Below the pieces are notes generated by a model. The model had not been told where the DNA came from. It worked only from the letters and a program-made list of their open reading frames with translations, and searched no databases. Below are positions 45,393-56,210 of a stretch of DNA of 64,000 nt, in pieces. The DNA comes from Brachynemurus nebulosus (lineage: Eukaryota > Arthropoda > Insecta > Neuroptera > Myrmeleontidae): NCBI GenBank assembly GCA_035578155.1, contig JAPWDM010000001.1, positions 1,240,001-1,304,000 of the forward strand, in the 5' to 3' direction. Made by a program: the position numbers and the translations under genes. Position 1 is the first letter of the stretch. Each line of letters begins with the position of its first letter.

Positions 45393-45756
45393 TTAACAGA
45401 AATTTTTACGTTTGTTGTTATACGTTTTTAAAAATACTGGTTTAGAATTAAATACTATGCGGACACTAAGTACATTATACCTATTGGCAACGCAAAGATT
45501 ACACGAACGCTCCTGGTTTTTTAAATTAGAAGCTGTATCAAGTAAAAATTTTTGTATACGTTTAATTGTCGATAGAAAAATGTACTATACAAATTATGCG
45601 CGGATTACAAGATTTTATATCACCCATTAATTGTATACGTATATTTTTACTTGATGCTAGTTCTAATTTTACCAATAGAGGCGCGAGTGAGAAACTTTGC
45701 GTCGCCAATAAAATGTAAATATATGTTGACAGGCTGTGCACTTTATTTTTACTTAC

Positions 45757-46092
45757 CATATTAAAACTTTGAGTTCGATGTAATATTCTCGCACCAAATT
45801 CATCATACAAAAACGAGCGTCTTCGTCTATACTTTTCCTCTCTATCGTCACTTAGAAAACTAGAATCGATTGTATCATAATTATTTAAAACGGTATCTTC
45901 CGATAAACTTTGTAACGAACTTGACCATTTCTTAGATCCGCGATTCCGTTCGAAATTTGTTTTTGTTCGAATATCGGTATAACTTCTCGTTTTTAATAGA
46001 GCCACCAATAGATCCGATTCGATACGTTTTTTCATTTCCGTAAATTTAGTTCGTATAAAGGATTTTGAACGTTTCGGTTTATTATTCTCCAT
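45757..46092 (-). CDS. Gene A exon 1 coding part (112 codons), minus strand
   Basis: On the minus strand the acceptor TTTCTTGCTTTCAG (before 46097) is followed by AAACAATGG, a near-ideal insect Kozak site, so I start at the ATG at 46090-46092. This implies an upstream 5'UTR exon that I did not locate. The donor is ATG|GTAAGT (45751-45756), phase 0. The peptide is basic and serine-rich: KPKRSKSFIRTKF (residues 5-17), KKRIESDLLVALLKTRSYTD (21-40), a polar SSSLQSLSEDT (57-67), then KYRRRRSFLYDEFGARI and HRTQSF. R-x-x-S/T sites (RSKS, RRRRS, RTQS) look like basophilic kinase targets, which is inference. No transmembrane or known domain is seen and I do not recognise the family. The open frame that continues past the donor is intronic read-through. 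Confidence 0.78.
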
Positions 46093-46097
46093 TGTTT
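46093..46097 (-). other. Gene A 5'UTR end of exon 1
   Basis: Five transcribed, untranslated bases lie between the acceptor CAG and the ATG. The rest of the 5'UTR and the promoter must be to the right (46098 and beyond) and were not identified. Confidence 0.6.
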
Positions 46098-46828
46098 CTG
46101 AAAGCAAGAAATATTTATTGAAAATAATGTGAATAAATTTAAACTATAATATTGGGAAACTAACTAGATACAGGTAAAGTCTAACATAAGATACGCTTAA
46201 CATAAAATACACCGCGTTGCGGAAAAGAGATAAAAAAATAGCATTCTTATTCTTTTTATTCGAAAAATTTGACATATTTATTGTACAGTATGATTTTTAT
46301 TATTACTAGTAACATAAACATGATATGAGATGTGATTTATTTATTATTTTATTAAACTTGCAATGTTTATTTAATATTAAGAGACAACATGGATGTATCA
46401 AGAGTGCGTTTACCGATGATGTAATTTGACATGATGTGTCGAACTGTGAGAACGTAAAATTAAACATAAATGCATAATACATAGTGTGTATGAAAACTGC
46501 AGACATAGTACGCAATATATATATCGATGCGCAATCATTTTTCAACTTATTCAACCCCTATTTTGCTTAAAATATTTTTTATATTGCGGTTTTATTTGTT
46601 TTTTTGGCAAGTTTTGTATTTAATATGTAGAAATAAATTTATCTCTTAACATAATTTTTGAAAATCTTATGTTATATTCCATTGGTCACACCCTGTATAC
46701 TAGTGCTTGATATAAAATACACAGAGAGAGAGCCACGTCTGTTGGTGTATCTAATATCAGATCATCTACTGTATTATAGTTAGTTACATAATATGACGAT
46801 ATGACTTAAATTTGAAGTGTCAGGTATA
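46098..46828. other. Gene-free stretch upstream of gene A exon 1
   Basis: AT-rich. A phrase CATAAAATACACCG near 46201-46214 and a GTCACACCCTGTATAC phrase near 46685-46700 look like terminal repeats of DNA transposons, but no partner end could be assigned confidently. Confidence 0.35.
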
Positions 46829-47231
46829 CACGACTTTTTCTTTAAGCGGACATTCTTTAAGGGACGGTGTTTATGTGTTTGTGTTCACATATACAGTCTT
46901 CGTGGGAATGTTTTTAAAGTAAACAATATTTTTATGTAGGCAAATTTTCAATATTTAACATATGTATGCAAGCGATTATTTTGGAAGTTAACATAAGTAT
47001 ATGATAATAATAATAAAAAAAATTATTAATACACATATGAATGTATAATTTCCAAGCTTACAATTAGATGTAAATATTATGTAGCTATAGAAAATATTCT
47101 TTAGAAAGTTATTTTAACAAAACTACTTTAACTTTTATATAAAAATAAATTGTGTAGAGAAACACCTTATATATGAATTGTCTAAGCGGACGACGTTTGT
47201 GTATTGTCGTCCGGTTAAAGAGAAATCGGTG
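46829..47231. mobile_element. pogo/Tigger-like MITE (403 bp)
   Basis: The left end CACGACTTTTTCTTTAAGCG and the right end (reversed) CACCGATTTCTCTTTAACCG match at most positions, continue into GGAC, and are bordered by TA. Near the right end, CGGACGAC...GTCGTCCG (47186-47214) forms an 8-bp stem. It is non-coding. The 87-codon minus-strand frame here is chance. Confidence 0.65.
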
Positions 47232-48839
47232 TATTTATAATTCTGTGTTAATCTTTTTAATAAATAGACTCTTAACCCATTGCTGGACTTAATAATTTTT
47301 GATTTTTGATAATATTGAAGTAACTTTCGATATGTGGAATCAAATATTATCATATAAATAAATTTTATAGTAGTGATCTCAGTACCCCAACGATACAAAG
47401 TTATTTACTTGTTGTCCGTATAGATTCGTTATAATTACTTTGCTAGGATTCATCTGTCGAAAATATGCTAAACTTTTTATAATTCACAATAAATTCCACG
47501 ACCAAAACCACGAAAAACAACCGAAAAAAACCTAAATCACGAAAACCACTTTAAAAAAAAATAGAGGAATCGGTCTAGAGTTTCTTGCCAAATCCGCTAT
47601 GTATTCCAAACATTTAACAATCATATTTCACAGTCAATGTAACAACATTGACTAGTAGAAATTAAAGTTAAAAATATCGAAGAAAACCCTATCCGGGAAG
47701 CCAAATTCATTGCATAGTAGTTATCTCGTCTCGAACTCTTCTGCTTCCGAAGAAAGCGTGAAAGATGAGGGAAAGTTATTAAAAATAATAAAGTACACAT
47801 TTTAGATTTTCTTATGAACTTAGCGAAACTGTAGCTATAAAAAGGGAAAGTATGATAATCCGACCAATTTGAGCATATGCGTTTTTAACCGGATTTTGAC
47901 GTTTTGGGGTCTAAGGACTTCAGAAAACTAAAAATCCGGAGGAAAAGGTTCCAAACCTTTTTGTATGTATATACGCATTTAGGCGTCTAAATTAATGAAT
48001 ATCTCCAGATCTATTTGGGGGAGAAATGAAATTAGGTTCAAAATAATTTTATATATGGGGCATTAAAAGGATCAAAACTTTGACATATTTTGATCGGTGA
48101 CTCTAATAACAAAAGGCCCTAATTATTTTAAGGACAAAATCTTTTTGATAAGTCACGATAATTTTGATTTTTTATGTTTCTTTTTTTTTGGTATAGCATA
48201 TTTCCTATAGTCCTATAACATACTTCCACTTGAGAATCAAATTTTTTCAAAATGGCGTCACAGTTGGTTGGAGAGACTCGAAATGAACTTTCCTGTTGGA
48301 GAGAGGGGGATTACTGGTGGCAAAACTTCGAAAAATTTGTTTTTCTGTGTAATTTCGGGAAATTTTAGGATTTCTGTCTCAAAAATACCCATTACCATAA
48401 AAATTTCACACCAAATTATAGATCAATCACTCTATTTGACACGTTTATGTTCTACAACAATTTAAGAAAATAAAAATATCTCAAATTGTTACATACAAAT
48501 TAGTAATCAAAATTACGATCAAATATTTAAAAGTTTATAATACTTTTGTTAATACATGTATTATAAGGACGTATTGTTTAGAAAGGAAATCTGTAACTGA
48601 TATCATCTACGGATTAAATTTTTTTTTAATTAAAAGAAAACAAACTCCACCAATTTAAAATTTGGGGGATTAAAATACACATTATCAGTATTTTAAACTT
48701 TTAAACGCAATCCAAAACATATTATAATATCATTGTTATTCCCAACAAATAACAAATTCCTAAAAATAAATGAGTGTGGTATTTTAGATTATAGAAAATA
48801 TGAAGATGATTCATAAATTTTTGTAGGTAGAAATTGTAA
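47232..48839. other. Gene-free stretch
   Basis: AT-rich, with no recognised element. A GC-richer block at 47870-48400 (CCGGATTTTGACGTTTTGG; GGAGAGACTCGAAATG) may be an unidentified repeat. The 65-codon frame at 48268-48465 is unsupported. Confidence 0.35.
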
Positions 48840-49113
48840 AAGGATTTTTGGTTTATGCCTTACAAGGAAATGCACCCAGAGTGAAATTCGGGATTTTGAT
48901 GAAACTTCGCTGGTGTGCAGAATAGGCAAAAATAAGGGGCCCGTATTTTTTATTATCGGCCATCTTCCACGTTTACGGGGTGAAACCAGCCCCTAAAGTT
49001 GGGGGTTCAAATCGTATTTCTTAAGATATCTCGAAAACTATAAGAGATAGAGGAAAACTTTAAATTGACGAAATGTTACTCTTTGAAAGACCTATTCACC
49101 AGTATAGATTAAA
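48840..49113 (+). repeat. ACCGACTTC dispersed repeat family (copy 2)
   Basis: GGGGTGAAACCAGCCCCTAAAG, CTCGAAAACTATAAGAGATAG and AAGACCTATTC occur in the same order as in the 9889-10430 copy. The continuation CCAGGGTCGGG enters the fold-back element that follows. Confidence 0.55.
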
Positions 49114-50186
49114 CCAGGGTCGGGTTCATAAGAGGGTCTGGAGGGGTGAAAATGGGGATAATTTTTCTTGTACAGCCTGAATGGTTCAATATATCAAATT
49201 TTTGCAATCATAAATAGAAAGAGCACCAAAAATTAGGGGATCCATGTTTTTGTGTTTTTTCGAAATATGTGTGGTATCCAAGCCATATAAGGAGAAAAAA
49301 AATAGGGTAGATTATATTGCATTATTATTGATTGCAAATACCTTCTATATTTTTTTATTTTTATGTTTATTTTCATCATTAAAATGTAAACTTTTACTTT
49401 CCGATTATTATTCATATATTTTTCAGTACTAACTCAGTTGGTAATTTAGCCATGTGTACATTTGGTTACTCATATTAATCATATTCGATATTTTTTATAC
49501 CTATTTCTGCGAAAGTTAAAGTTCTCTGGTGTGCTTGTGTTAATGAATGCTCGACAAGAAGCAATAATCTCTTTCGCTCACTTGTCAGGTGTTTTGTAAT
49601 AAATTTTGCGATTTTGGAAATACGGTTGACACCTATAAAACATACAAAAAGAATAAGAAAAATAGTTTGATGTTGAGAAAGAAATAAACCGCGTTTATTT
49701 GGTTAAAAACGAATTTGTAAGAAGACAAAGGCAGTTGTTAAACGGAAGATTATTGCTTCTTGTTGAACATTCATTAACACTTGCAGACCAGAGAACTTTG
49801 TTAGAAATAGGTATAAAAAATATCGAATATTATAGTAACCAAATATACACATAGCTAAATTATCAATTAAGTACTGAAAAATACATGAATCATTATCGGA
49901 AAGTAAAAATTTACATTTTAGTGATGTAAATAAACATAAAAATAAAAAAATATAGAAGGTATTTGCAATCAATAATAATGCAATATAATCTACCCTATTT
50001 TTTTCCTCCTTATATGGCTTGGATACCACACATATTTCGAAAAAACGCAAAAACACGGATCCCCTAATTTTTGGTGCTGTTTCTATTTACGATGGCAAAG
50101 ATTTGATACATTGAACCATTCAGGCTGTACAAGAAAATTTACCCCCATTTTCACCCCTCCAGACCCTCTTATGAACTCGGACCTGG
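49114..50186. repeat. Fold-back element, about 450-bp arms (1.07 kb)
   Basis: Arms about 49114-49569 and 49746-50186 are inverted copies at high identity, from CCAGG...GGTCTGGAGGGGTGAAAATG at the ends to GAAGCAATAATCT at the inner edges. A spacer of about 176 bp separates them. The longest frames (60-117 codons, on both strands) are mirror images of each other and have no motif. The outer sequence resembles the ACCGACTTC family, so this may be an inverted duplication of that family rather than an independent transposon. Confidence 0.85.
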
Positions 50187-50187
50187 G

Positions 50188-50360
50188 ACTCCACTCTTTT
50201 TTAGCGGATCAGTTTTTTCTTTTGCGTTAAAAAGTGAACGGCCGAGGTTTCCAAATGAACAGAAGGCGGGTGATATATTATATTTTGAAACATTTGGAAA
50301 CCTCGGCCGTTCACTTTTTAACGCAAAAGAAAAAACTGATCCGCTAAAAAAGAGTGGAGT
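50188..50360. repeat. Perfect 70-bp palindrome at the 5' edge of the Penelope-like fragment
   Basis: Arms 50188-50257 and 50291-50360 are inverted copies with a 33-bp loop (for example AACCTCGGCCGTTCACTTTT in the right arm). The right arm is coding sequence for the region just before the GIY-YIG domain, so the left arm is an inverted duplicate of it. Penelope-like insertions often carry such 5' inverted pieces. Confidence 0.88.
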
Positions 50361-50670
50361 TTACCGCTTAGATTGTTCACAGTGTAATGCTAAATACGTG
50401 GGACAGACGGGTCGCAGCTTCGAGACAAGGTATAAGGAACACGTTGGATCTCAAATTCATAGCTCAAATTTTGGTTTACACGTCTTAGAAACAGGTCATT
50501 TCCCCAATATAAATCACAAACCAAAAGTTCTACATATTTGTCAAAAGGGTACAAAACTGAATCTCTTGGAGGCTCTTGAAATTAATAGATTGAACAGTGA
50601 CCCACAAGTGGAGGTTTTAAATGATCAAAACGACCTAAATAATTCACCTTTATTAAAACTGAACTTCTAA
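50293..50670 (+). pseudogene. Penelope-like element fragment: GIY-YIG endonuclease domain
   Basis: The frame encodes a typical PLE C-terminus. A linker (FGNLGRSLFNAKEK) leads to GVYRLDCSQCNAKYVGQTGR, which contains the GIY (here GVY) and YIG (here YVG) motifs with the CxxC insertion characteristic of Penelope endonucleases. It continues FETRYKEHVG, with the conserved Arg and His, and later LLEALEINRL, with the catalytic-site Glu. It ends at a normal stop at 50668-50670. The reverse transcriptase is absent, so this is a 5'-truncated copy. The first in-frame ATG-like start is not meaningful. The domain nicks target DNA for insertion in intact elements. Confidence 0.9.
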
Positions 50671-51000
50671 ACGAAAAAATATAATTTCACCAACTTTAAC
50701 ATTTTGGACACCCCTCCTTTATTCTTAAACATATTGGTTAAAAATTTTTACCTTACACAGATAAAAATAATTATCTCTATTATTCAAAACTGGTTTATCA
50801 ACATCGTCTTTCAGGTACGTTATTGTACAGCCTATTTCATATGAAATAGTATAATGACGGGTTTTTCCCAAATTCATTTTTAAGAGTATTTATTACACTC
50901 CCACATACATTTCTTCAATTACTCTGATGATGGTCGCGAGATTGAAAACGCGTTTAGTAAATTCTACTCAATTCTAGTGAAATTGACAAAGTAATTGAAA
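50671..51000 (+). mobile_element. Penelope-like element 3' region
   Basis: Non-coding tail of the fragment above. At 50924-50952 it has CTGATGA, a GGTC-GCGA-GATT stem-loop, GAAA and ACGCG, the layout of the hammerhead-type motif known from PLE terminal repeats. The end of the element is not defined. Confidence 0.55.
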
Positions 51001-51327
51001 CTTTAAATATTTTTAATATTTAAAATGAAATTTCACAAAGTAAACCTCTCAACAGTAAATCATAATAATTTATTCGGCGAATGTTCGGTCATCGGCACTG
51101 TAAGACGTCAAATGAAACCTAATTAACTGCGACACCACGCTGTACCACGTCAAAAATTCCATATAAATGACCTTCTTCATCGTATTGTTTGTTTATTTAA
51201 TGAGCGGTTAACACTATAAGAAACAAAGGATTATTTTATATAAATTAAAGACTGAAGTGCTTTCATATCAATTAGCAAGTGCCTATATTAATTAGAAAAT
51301 CACACAGTGGTTGAAAAATTATCAAAC

Positions 51328-51395
51328 TGAATCGGCCCAAGATCTCCTGGTGACTAGTCAAGTGTCTTGTCCTCTAGACCACACGATCCTCCGTA
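51328..51395 (-). repeat. tRNA-derived SINE head, minus strand
   Basis: On the minus strand GTGTGGTCTAGAGGACAAGAC is a strong box A region, followed by an anticodon-arm-like CTTGACTAGTC and a decayed box B (GGGCCGATTC). It is the most tRNA-like of the four heads in the window but lacks a good T arm. Confidence 0.6.
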
Positions 51396-54300
51396 TATTT
51401 GAAATTATAAAAGTGGCCTATATGCCCTATATGGTAAAACATTGGACCAATACCAAGGATCGACACTGTCGACACAAGAAAATGCTGACGCCCTACCTTT
51501 CTCCGTCGCCAAACTTGTCAGATTTTACACCAGTCGCCTAATCTGATTAGTTTAGAATTCAAAAAGAAAAAGAAAAAAACGAATTGCCAGTAGAAATGTC
51601 ATTTTTAACAATAACCCAATTGAAGCATTATATTTTCTACTAACTGTTACGCGCGGCTTCGCTGGCGTGAATTTCGTAATTTAGTAAAGGTAATTTCTAG
51701 TGGGTAATTCGCTAAAATTTTTGCCCCTATTTTCTTATCATAAGCTTTGATAAGCTTTATTTATTGAGAATTACCTTTGGCTAGCTATCTAGGAACAACT
51801 GGAAATTTTCAAAAACTAATTTGTCATTTCTTCAAACATAGATATAACATAGACTAAAAATCTAAAGTAAGCCTATCAAGGAGATGTCAACGAATTTGGT
51901 ATAGAAGTAAAAAAGTATGTTGACTTAAAATACTCAAATATTATATATTTTTAAAATAGCTAATATTTGTACACTTTACTCTAAATAAGTATCCTCCCTT
52001 ATGCTATTGGAAAATTTGAATCCCCCTAAGTCTGCTTGCATTATGCTTGAATATTTCCTAAAATAACTCACTCATTGCTGGAGACGCCAGTAGGCGTTAA
52101 AAATGTAATCTTTGACCTCCCTCCATTTATTTGCGTTTATTGCCTATTTTACTCTTTACAGGATTAATTTTCAAAAAGTGTTGAAACATGTATTCATTAA
52201 TTTATTTCTGACAACTATGTCCTCCAGTTTCATTCGCGTAAAATTATGTTAACTGTGAGTAATAAGCTACTTTAAGTTAGTTATTCCGAAACAAATCAGA
52301 CAAATTGAATTCAAAATTAGTTCTTTAAAGTGCTTCGCTTCGCTCGCCAAACAGTTTCAAATTCTATAAAAGGTTAATTCCATGTATTGCTTCGCTCCGC
52401 TCGGCAAACGACTCGAAGACAACCATATTAATATATTTAATTTTCAGACTTTGAAATCCTTTCATAGATTCCCATATTTATGGTTTTAGAATTAATTGAA
52501 TTTTGGATTCTTTTCGAGATCCGAAAACCCTGGCGGATTTTTCAAAATTACGTTCAGTTCCTTCGTAATTAGGCTTTACTACAATCCTTTTCTAAAGTGA
52601 AATTTTAATAAAAAAGTTCTGAAGTTAATGTTTAAATTTTTGAATATTATTTTTATCGTAACCTAGGTAATCTATTGTTTTTCTTTCTTTTGTTTCCGTT
52701 TATTATTAAATGAGTATTTTTGATACGTATATCAACTTTTGTCGTGAATATATCAACCTCCATAAAGAATATCGTGAAGATTCTGACTGGAGATGTTGAG
52801 ATGATGAAGCATCTAAGGAATAAATCTACAATGTTTCACTAAAATCTGTCCAGTGGTTTTTGTGTCAACCGTGTCCATGGAAAACCTAACTTATCATTTT
52901 ATTATATAAATTCGATGTAACTTCCAAAATATCTGTTTTAGGTGTAAGAATATCTGATATTAATAGATAGAGTTTACATTTTTTTACATAGTTATAATAA
53001 AAAAATATAGGTGGTTCATTTAAAAAAAAAGATTTTCACAATAAACAAAAAAATATTTAAAAAATGCTTTATGTGACCACCCTGTATCATGTCAAGGAAG
53101 CTGAAATATCACTGTCAGATAGAATATTAATAACAATTCCCAGTAAATTCAAATTTGTTGTTAAAAACACTTAAAATAGCAAAGTTGGTGTCAACTTCCG
53201 GTATAATCGGGAGTGGCAGCAAGTTAGAAATATTTTAATTAAAATCTTCATATTTGGAAACTTCTAAAACCAAATTTCCAAAAATCTACTTTATTTAAAA
53301 GACTATAAACTTTTAATGGAGATTCTTTTTGAATCATCCTGTACATAACCATTTGGAAGATCACATTAAAATGTGGTTAAGATTGATCGGGAGGTTAATA
53401 TCTATATTCCCTGTAAATTTCAACTCAATAGCTTCAGTAATTTTTGAGTTAAATCGGTTCGTACAAACAGACAGACAAAAAATTTTCTAAAGTTAGATTT
53501 GCTATATATGTCGAATTTGCTAACTGAAAAACATATTAATACCTAAAAATTCGAAAATCACAGACAGACCCTTCTATTTTATTTATAGGTATTGATTGAG
53601 GAGAGAATCGACTAGTGAAAATGCTGTGTATACATTAAGAAATAACAAATACATTGAGGAATTGAAGCAAAAAAATTGACTGATGTGATTACTTTAATGG
53701 GGGTCAAACTATTAATTTAATGGTTTATCTAATATTTATAAACAAAGCTCCGTGGTTACAAGCTGGGTTTAATAAAATGGAGTCATGGTTCACAGTTTAA
53801 TGCCTGTGGTATCTCTAGGAGACATATAATGTTAATATGTTCGATTCAGTACTCACAATGAGAGATATTTTCTTATATTAGTTTGTCTATTGTTTGCTAT
53901 TTTAAATATTCTCGCACGCTAACTATTTCTTACAATTATGTTTATTTTTATTTTTAGATCATTTGCTAACGACATAAATTTCATTCCTTTGACTCTATTC
54001 AATTTTAGTACCTAATTATTTTATCATTAATTACTTACACCCTTCCATTTTACAATTCTGAGAAAACAAAGTGCAGACATTTTGAAAATCTTTACGAAAA
54101 AATAGTTCTATTTTTGAAAAATGCAACAAATTAACAGAAATAATGCTAATTGCATTTATATAATCCATCAAGGTGTCAGTGGATTATAATTTGGAATGTC
54201 GAAATCGTTTTATATATTATTTTGTTATCAGCACAACTTACAATTATTAGTAACAAAAAATTCAAAATTCTTTGAATATGTTAAGTAGCCCAATAAATGC

Positions 54301-54599
54301 ACACCTACATTTTTTGTTTTAAAAAATATTTGTTGGGAATAACCAAATTTTTGTTGTAATAAAGATTACAACAAAAAAAAAATTTTAAATTTTCTCTTAG
54401 AGACCATCTTTGAAATAGGTAAATACAGAAGCTGGGGGAGGGAAGGTACTAGCCAAGCATGATTTCAAACGTAACGACACGTTTGAAATAACTTGTCTTA
54501 CAGTTGACAAGCAGGAAAAAAAAAGAAAAACAATATCTTTCCAAAAATACGATCGGCGAGAAAAAAGAAACATCTTACAATTAGTTTCAAAGTTACAGT
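51396..54599. other. Gene-free stretch with repeat scraps
   Basis: There are GCTTCGCTYCGCTCG words at about 52325-52410, and a satellite-like phrase GATCCGAAAACCCTGGCGG at about 52519-52537. ATAGGTGGTTCATTT...GTGACCACCCTGTA at 53005-53086 looks like a tiny MITE with a mariner-like end (TACAGGGTGGTCAC). A retroelement-like GTACAAACAGACAGACAAAA tail is at about 53460-53480. No gene is seen. Confidence 0.4.
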
Positions 54600-54690
54600 T
54601 GATGAGCAGATACGTTTTTAAACCATTGCCCTATGTTAGAGGGTTTTTGTTTGTAAACGGAAACTCGCTATGTGATGCAGAATGCTGAGG
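54600..54690 (+). mobile_element. HINE/DINE-1-like 3' end fragment
   Basis: AAACGGAAACTCGCTATGTG followed by ATGCAGAATGCTGAGGC matches the family's 3' terminus with several changes. The hairpin is decayed. Confidence 0.5.
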
Positions 54691-56141
54691 CTAAAGCATT
54701 ACTTAATATTTGCAATGTAAAAATTTTGTTTTATTTATATCAGAATGACTTAAATTCACAAAAATTTCCATATCTTACTAGTCAATAATTAATCTCACGT
54801 CAACTTGTCTAACTGATAGGTATTGTGTACTTGTCTAAAGGTAGAACTACTGAGACTATTTTACAGAACTCTTCTATTCAGCAATCTTAACAGTTCGATT
54901 AGAACTAGTAAAAAAACAAGTTCCTACTCAAATAGTTTTAAAAATTTTACATACAGTGTGCAAACTTGACAAGACCGGTGCTCGGCACATAAAAATTAAA
55001 ATCAATGAATAATCATTCTGGAAATTATGATACGGAACACTAATAGGTAAGTGTTACTTTATAACATTCCATAGGTAACAATAAATAAAACACTTTACAA
55101 AAGTATCACTTTTATTTAATTAGCTGTGTGACATATTTCGATCTATATATCATTATCAAACAAATTATTTGATGGTTCTTTAAATAAGCCTGGTATTTTT
55201 GCAAAGTAAATTGTTTTATTTATTTTAGCGGCTACATTATTTATACATTAAATTTTATTTTTAAAACGTACATATCGTACATATATTCTACTTACTGAAT
55301 TAGATTGTCGGAAGCAACTGACTAATTACAATTTTAACACTTATTACGTCTCACTAATTGATTTACACAAAATTTATTAATAAATCACAAAACATCACAC
55401 ATACATTTTGTCACACTTATTTTAAAACACATAACAATATTTTTTTTTTTTTGAAAACCGTTGCACTAGTCACCTTTGCACAACAATTCACGATAATTTA
55501 GTATGAATATTTTTTTTATTTTTTTTTGACACAAAATAACACTATTCACGAAAATTAACAGTTTTTGTCCGCGTTCATTGTTGTCCGAATAACGCACATA
55601 TTTTCCACTATCATACGTCAAACTTAATCAATTTTCTTGAGACATTTTAAAATTCATAATTTTCATATACATATAAGTGAATATTTTCCTTATCTTTTTA
55701 TAACATTGCTGATAACGGTTTTGTTTTACTGTTTCATATAATGTTAATAATATTTCTAACTAGTTATAGCTTAGTAAGTACTGCTAAATTTAATTTATAA
55801 TTATTATTTGAATATTTTCAGGTGGGTGTAAGAAATACAATTGTATACACAAAAAAATTTTTATTAGTTCATAAAATGTTTTTGATAATAAATAAAAATG
55901 AATTATTGTTATCGCTACTTTTCTTTATATTTTTTGATAAAACTTTTTAATAAAATAAGGTACTGATTAAATTTAATCAATCAAAATTTAACATTTATAA
56001 AATTGCTTAAAATTAAACAATATATAATTAAGCAGCGTCGTCAGTTCTGCTACATGGGTCAAAAATGAACAAAAACAGGTCAGTTGTTATTTTTGACGTG
56101 ATTCCGTTGAAATTTTAATAATTATTCATTTACCTCCTTAT
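54691..56141. other. Gene-free stretch with a possible Penelope-like terminus
   Basis: At 55110-55170, GTGACATATTTCGATCTATA followed by TATCATTATCAAAC resembles, in the same orientation, the ATATTTCGACATGG...TTTTTCAAGG terminus at 20465-20497. It may be a second PLE end. Otherwise AT-rich with T runs at 55440-55452. Confidence 0.35.
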
Positions 56142-56210
56142 CAGAGCCGGATTTACATAAGGGCACTTGGGCACGTGCCCCAAGGCCCCCACATAATAAG
56201 GTTCTCCACA
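56142..56210 (+). mobile_element. hAT left end
   Basis: CAGAGCCGGATTTACATAAG followed by a GGCACTTGGGCACGTGCCCC block is a typical hAT terminal and subterminal sequence. The matching right end was not found before gene B, so the size is unknown. Confidence 0.6.

Larger units (their letters stand above)
42429..45756 (-). other. Gene A intron 1 (3.3 kb)
   Basis: It contains a pogo-type MITE and a TTAA-type MITE (listed separately). Of the remainder, 43359-44683 is AT-rich with a possible retroelement 3' tail at 43900-44025 (AAAGCCATTTTTGG, GACACATGTAACAAAGAC). The open frames at 42681-43001 and 45412-45630 have no support. Confidence 0.6.

Noticed and set aside
45562..45756. C-terminal part of the 181-codon minus-strand frame
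   Set aside because: It follows a strong GTAAGT donor and loses the composition of exon 1. Treated as intron read-through.
49233..50056. Mirror-image frames of 60-117 codons on both strands of the fold-back
   Set aside because: The same sequence is read in opposite orientations because of the inverted arms. Composition is hydrophobic and AT-driven, with no motif.
51328..51395. Functional tRNA gene
   Set aside because: Box A is good but the T arm and box B are decayed and no acceptor stem closes.
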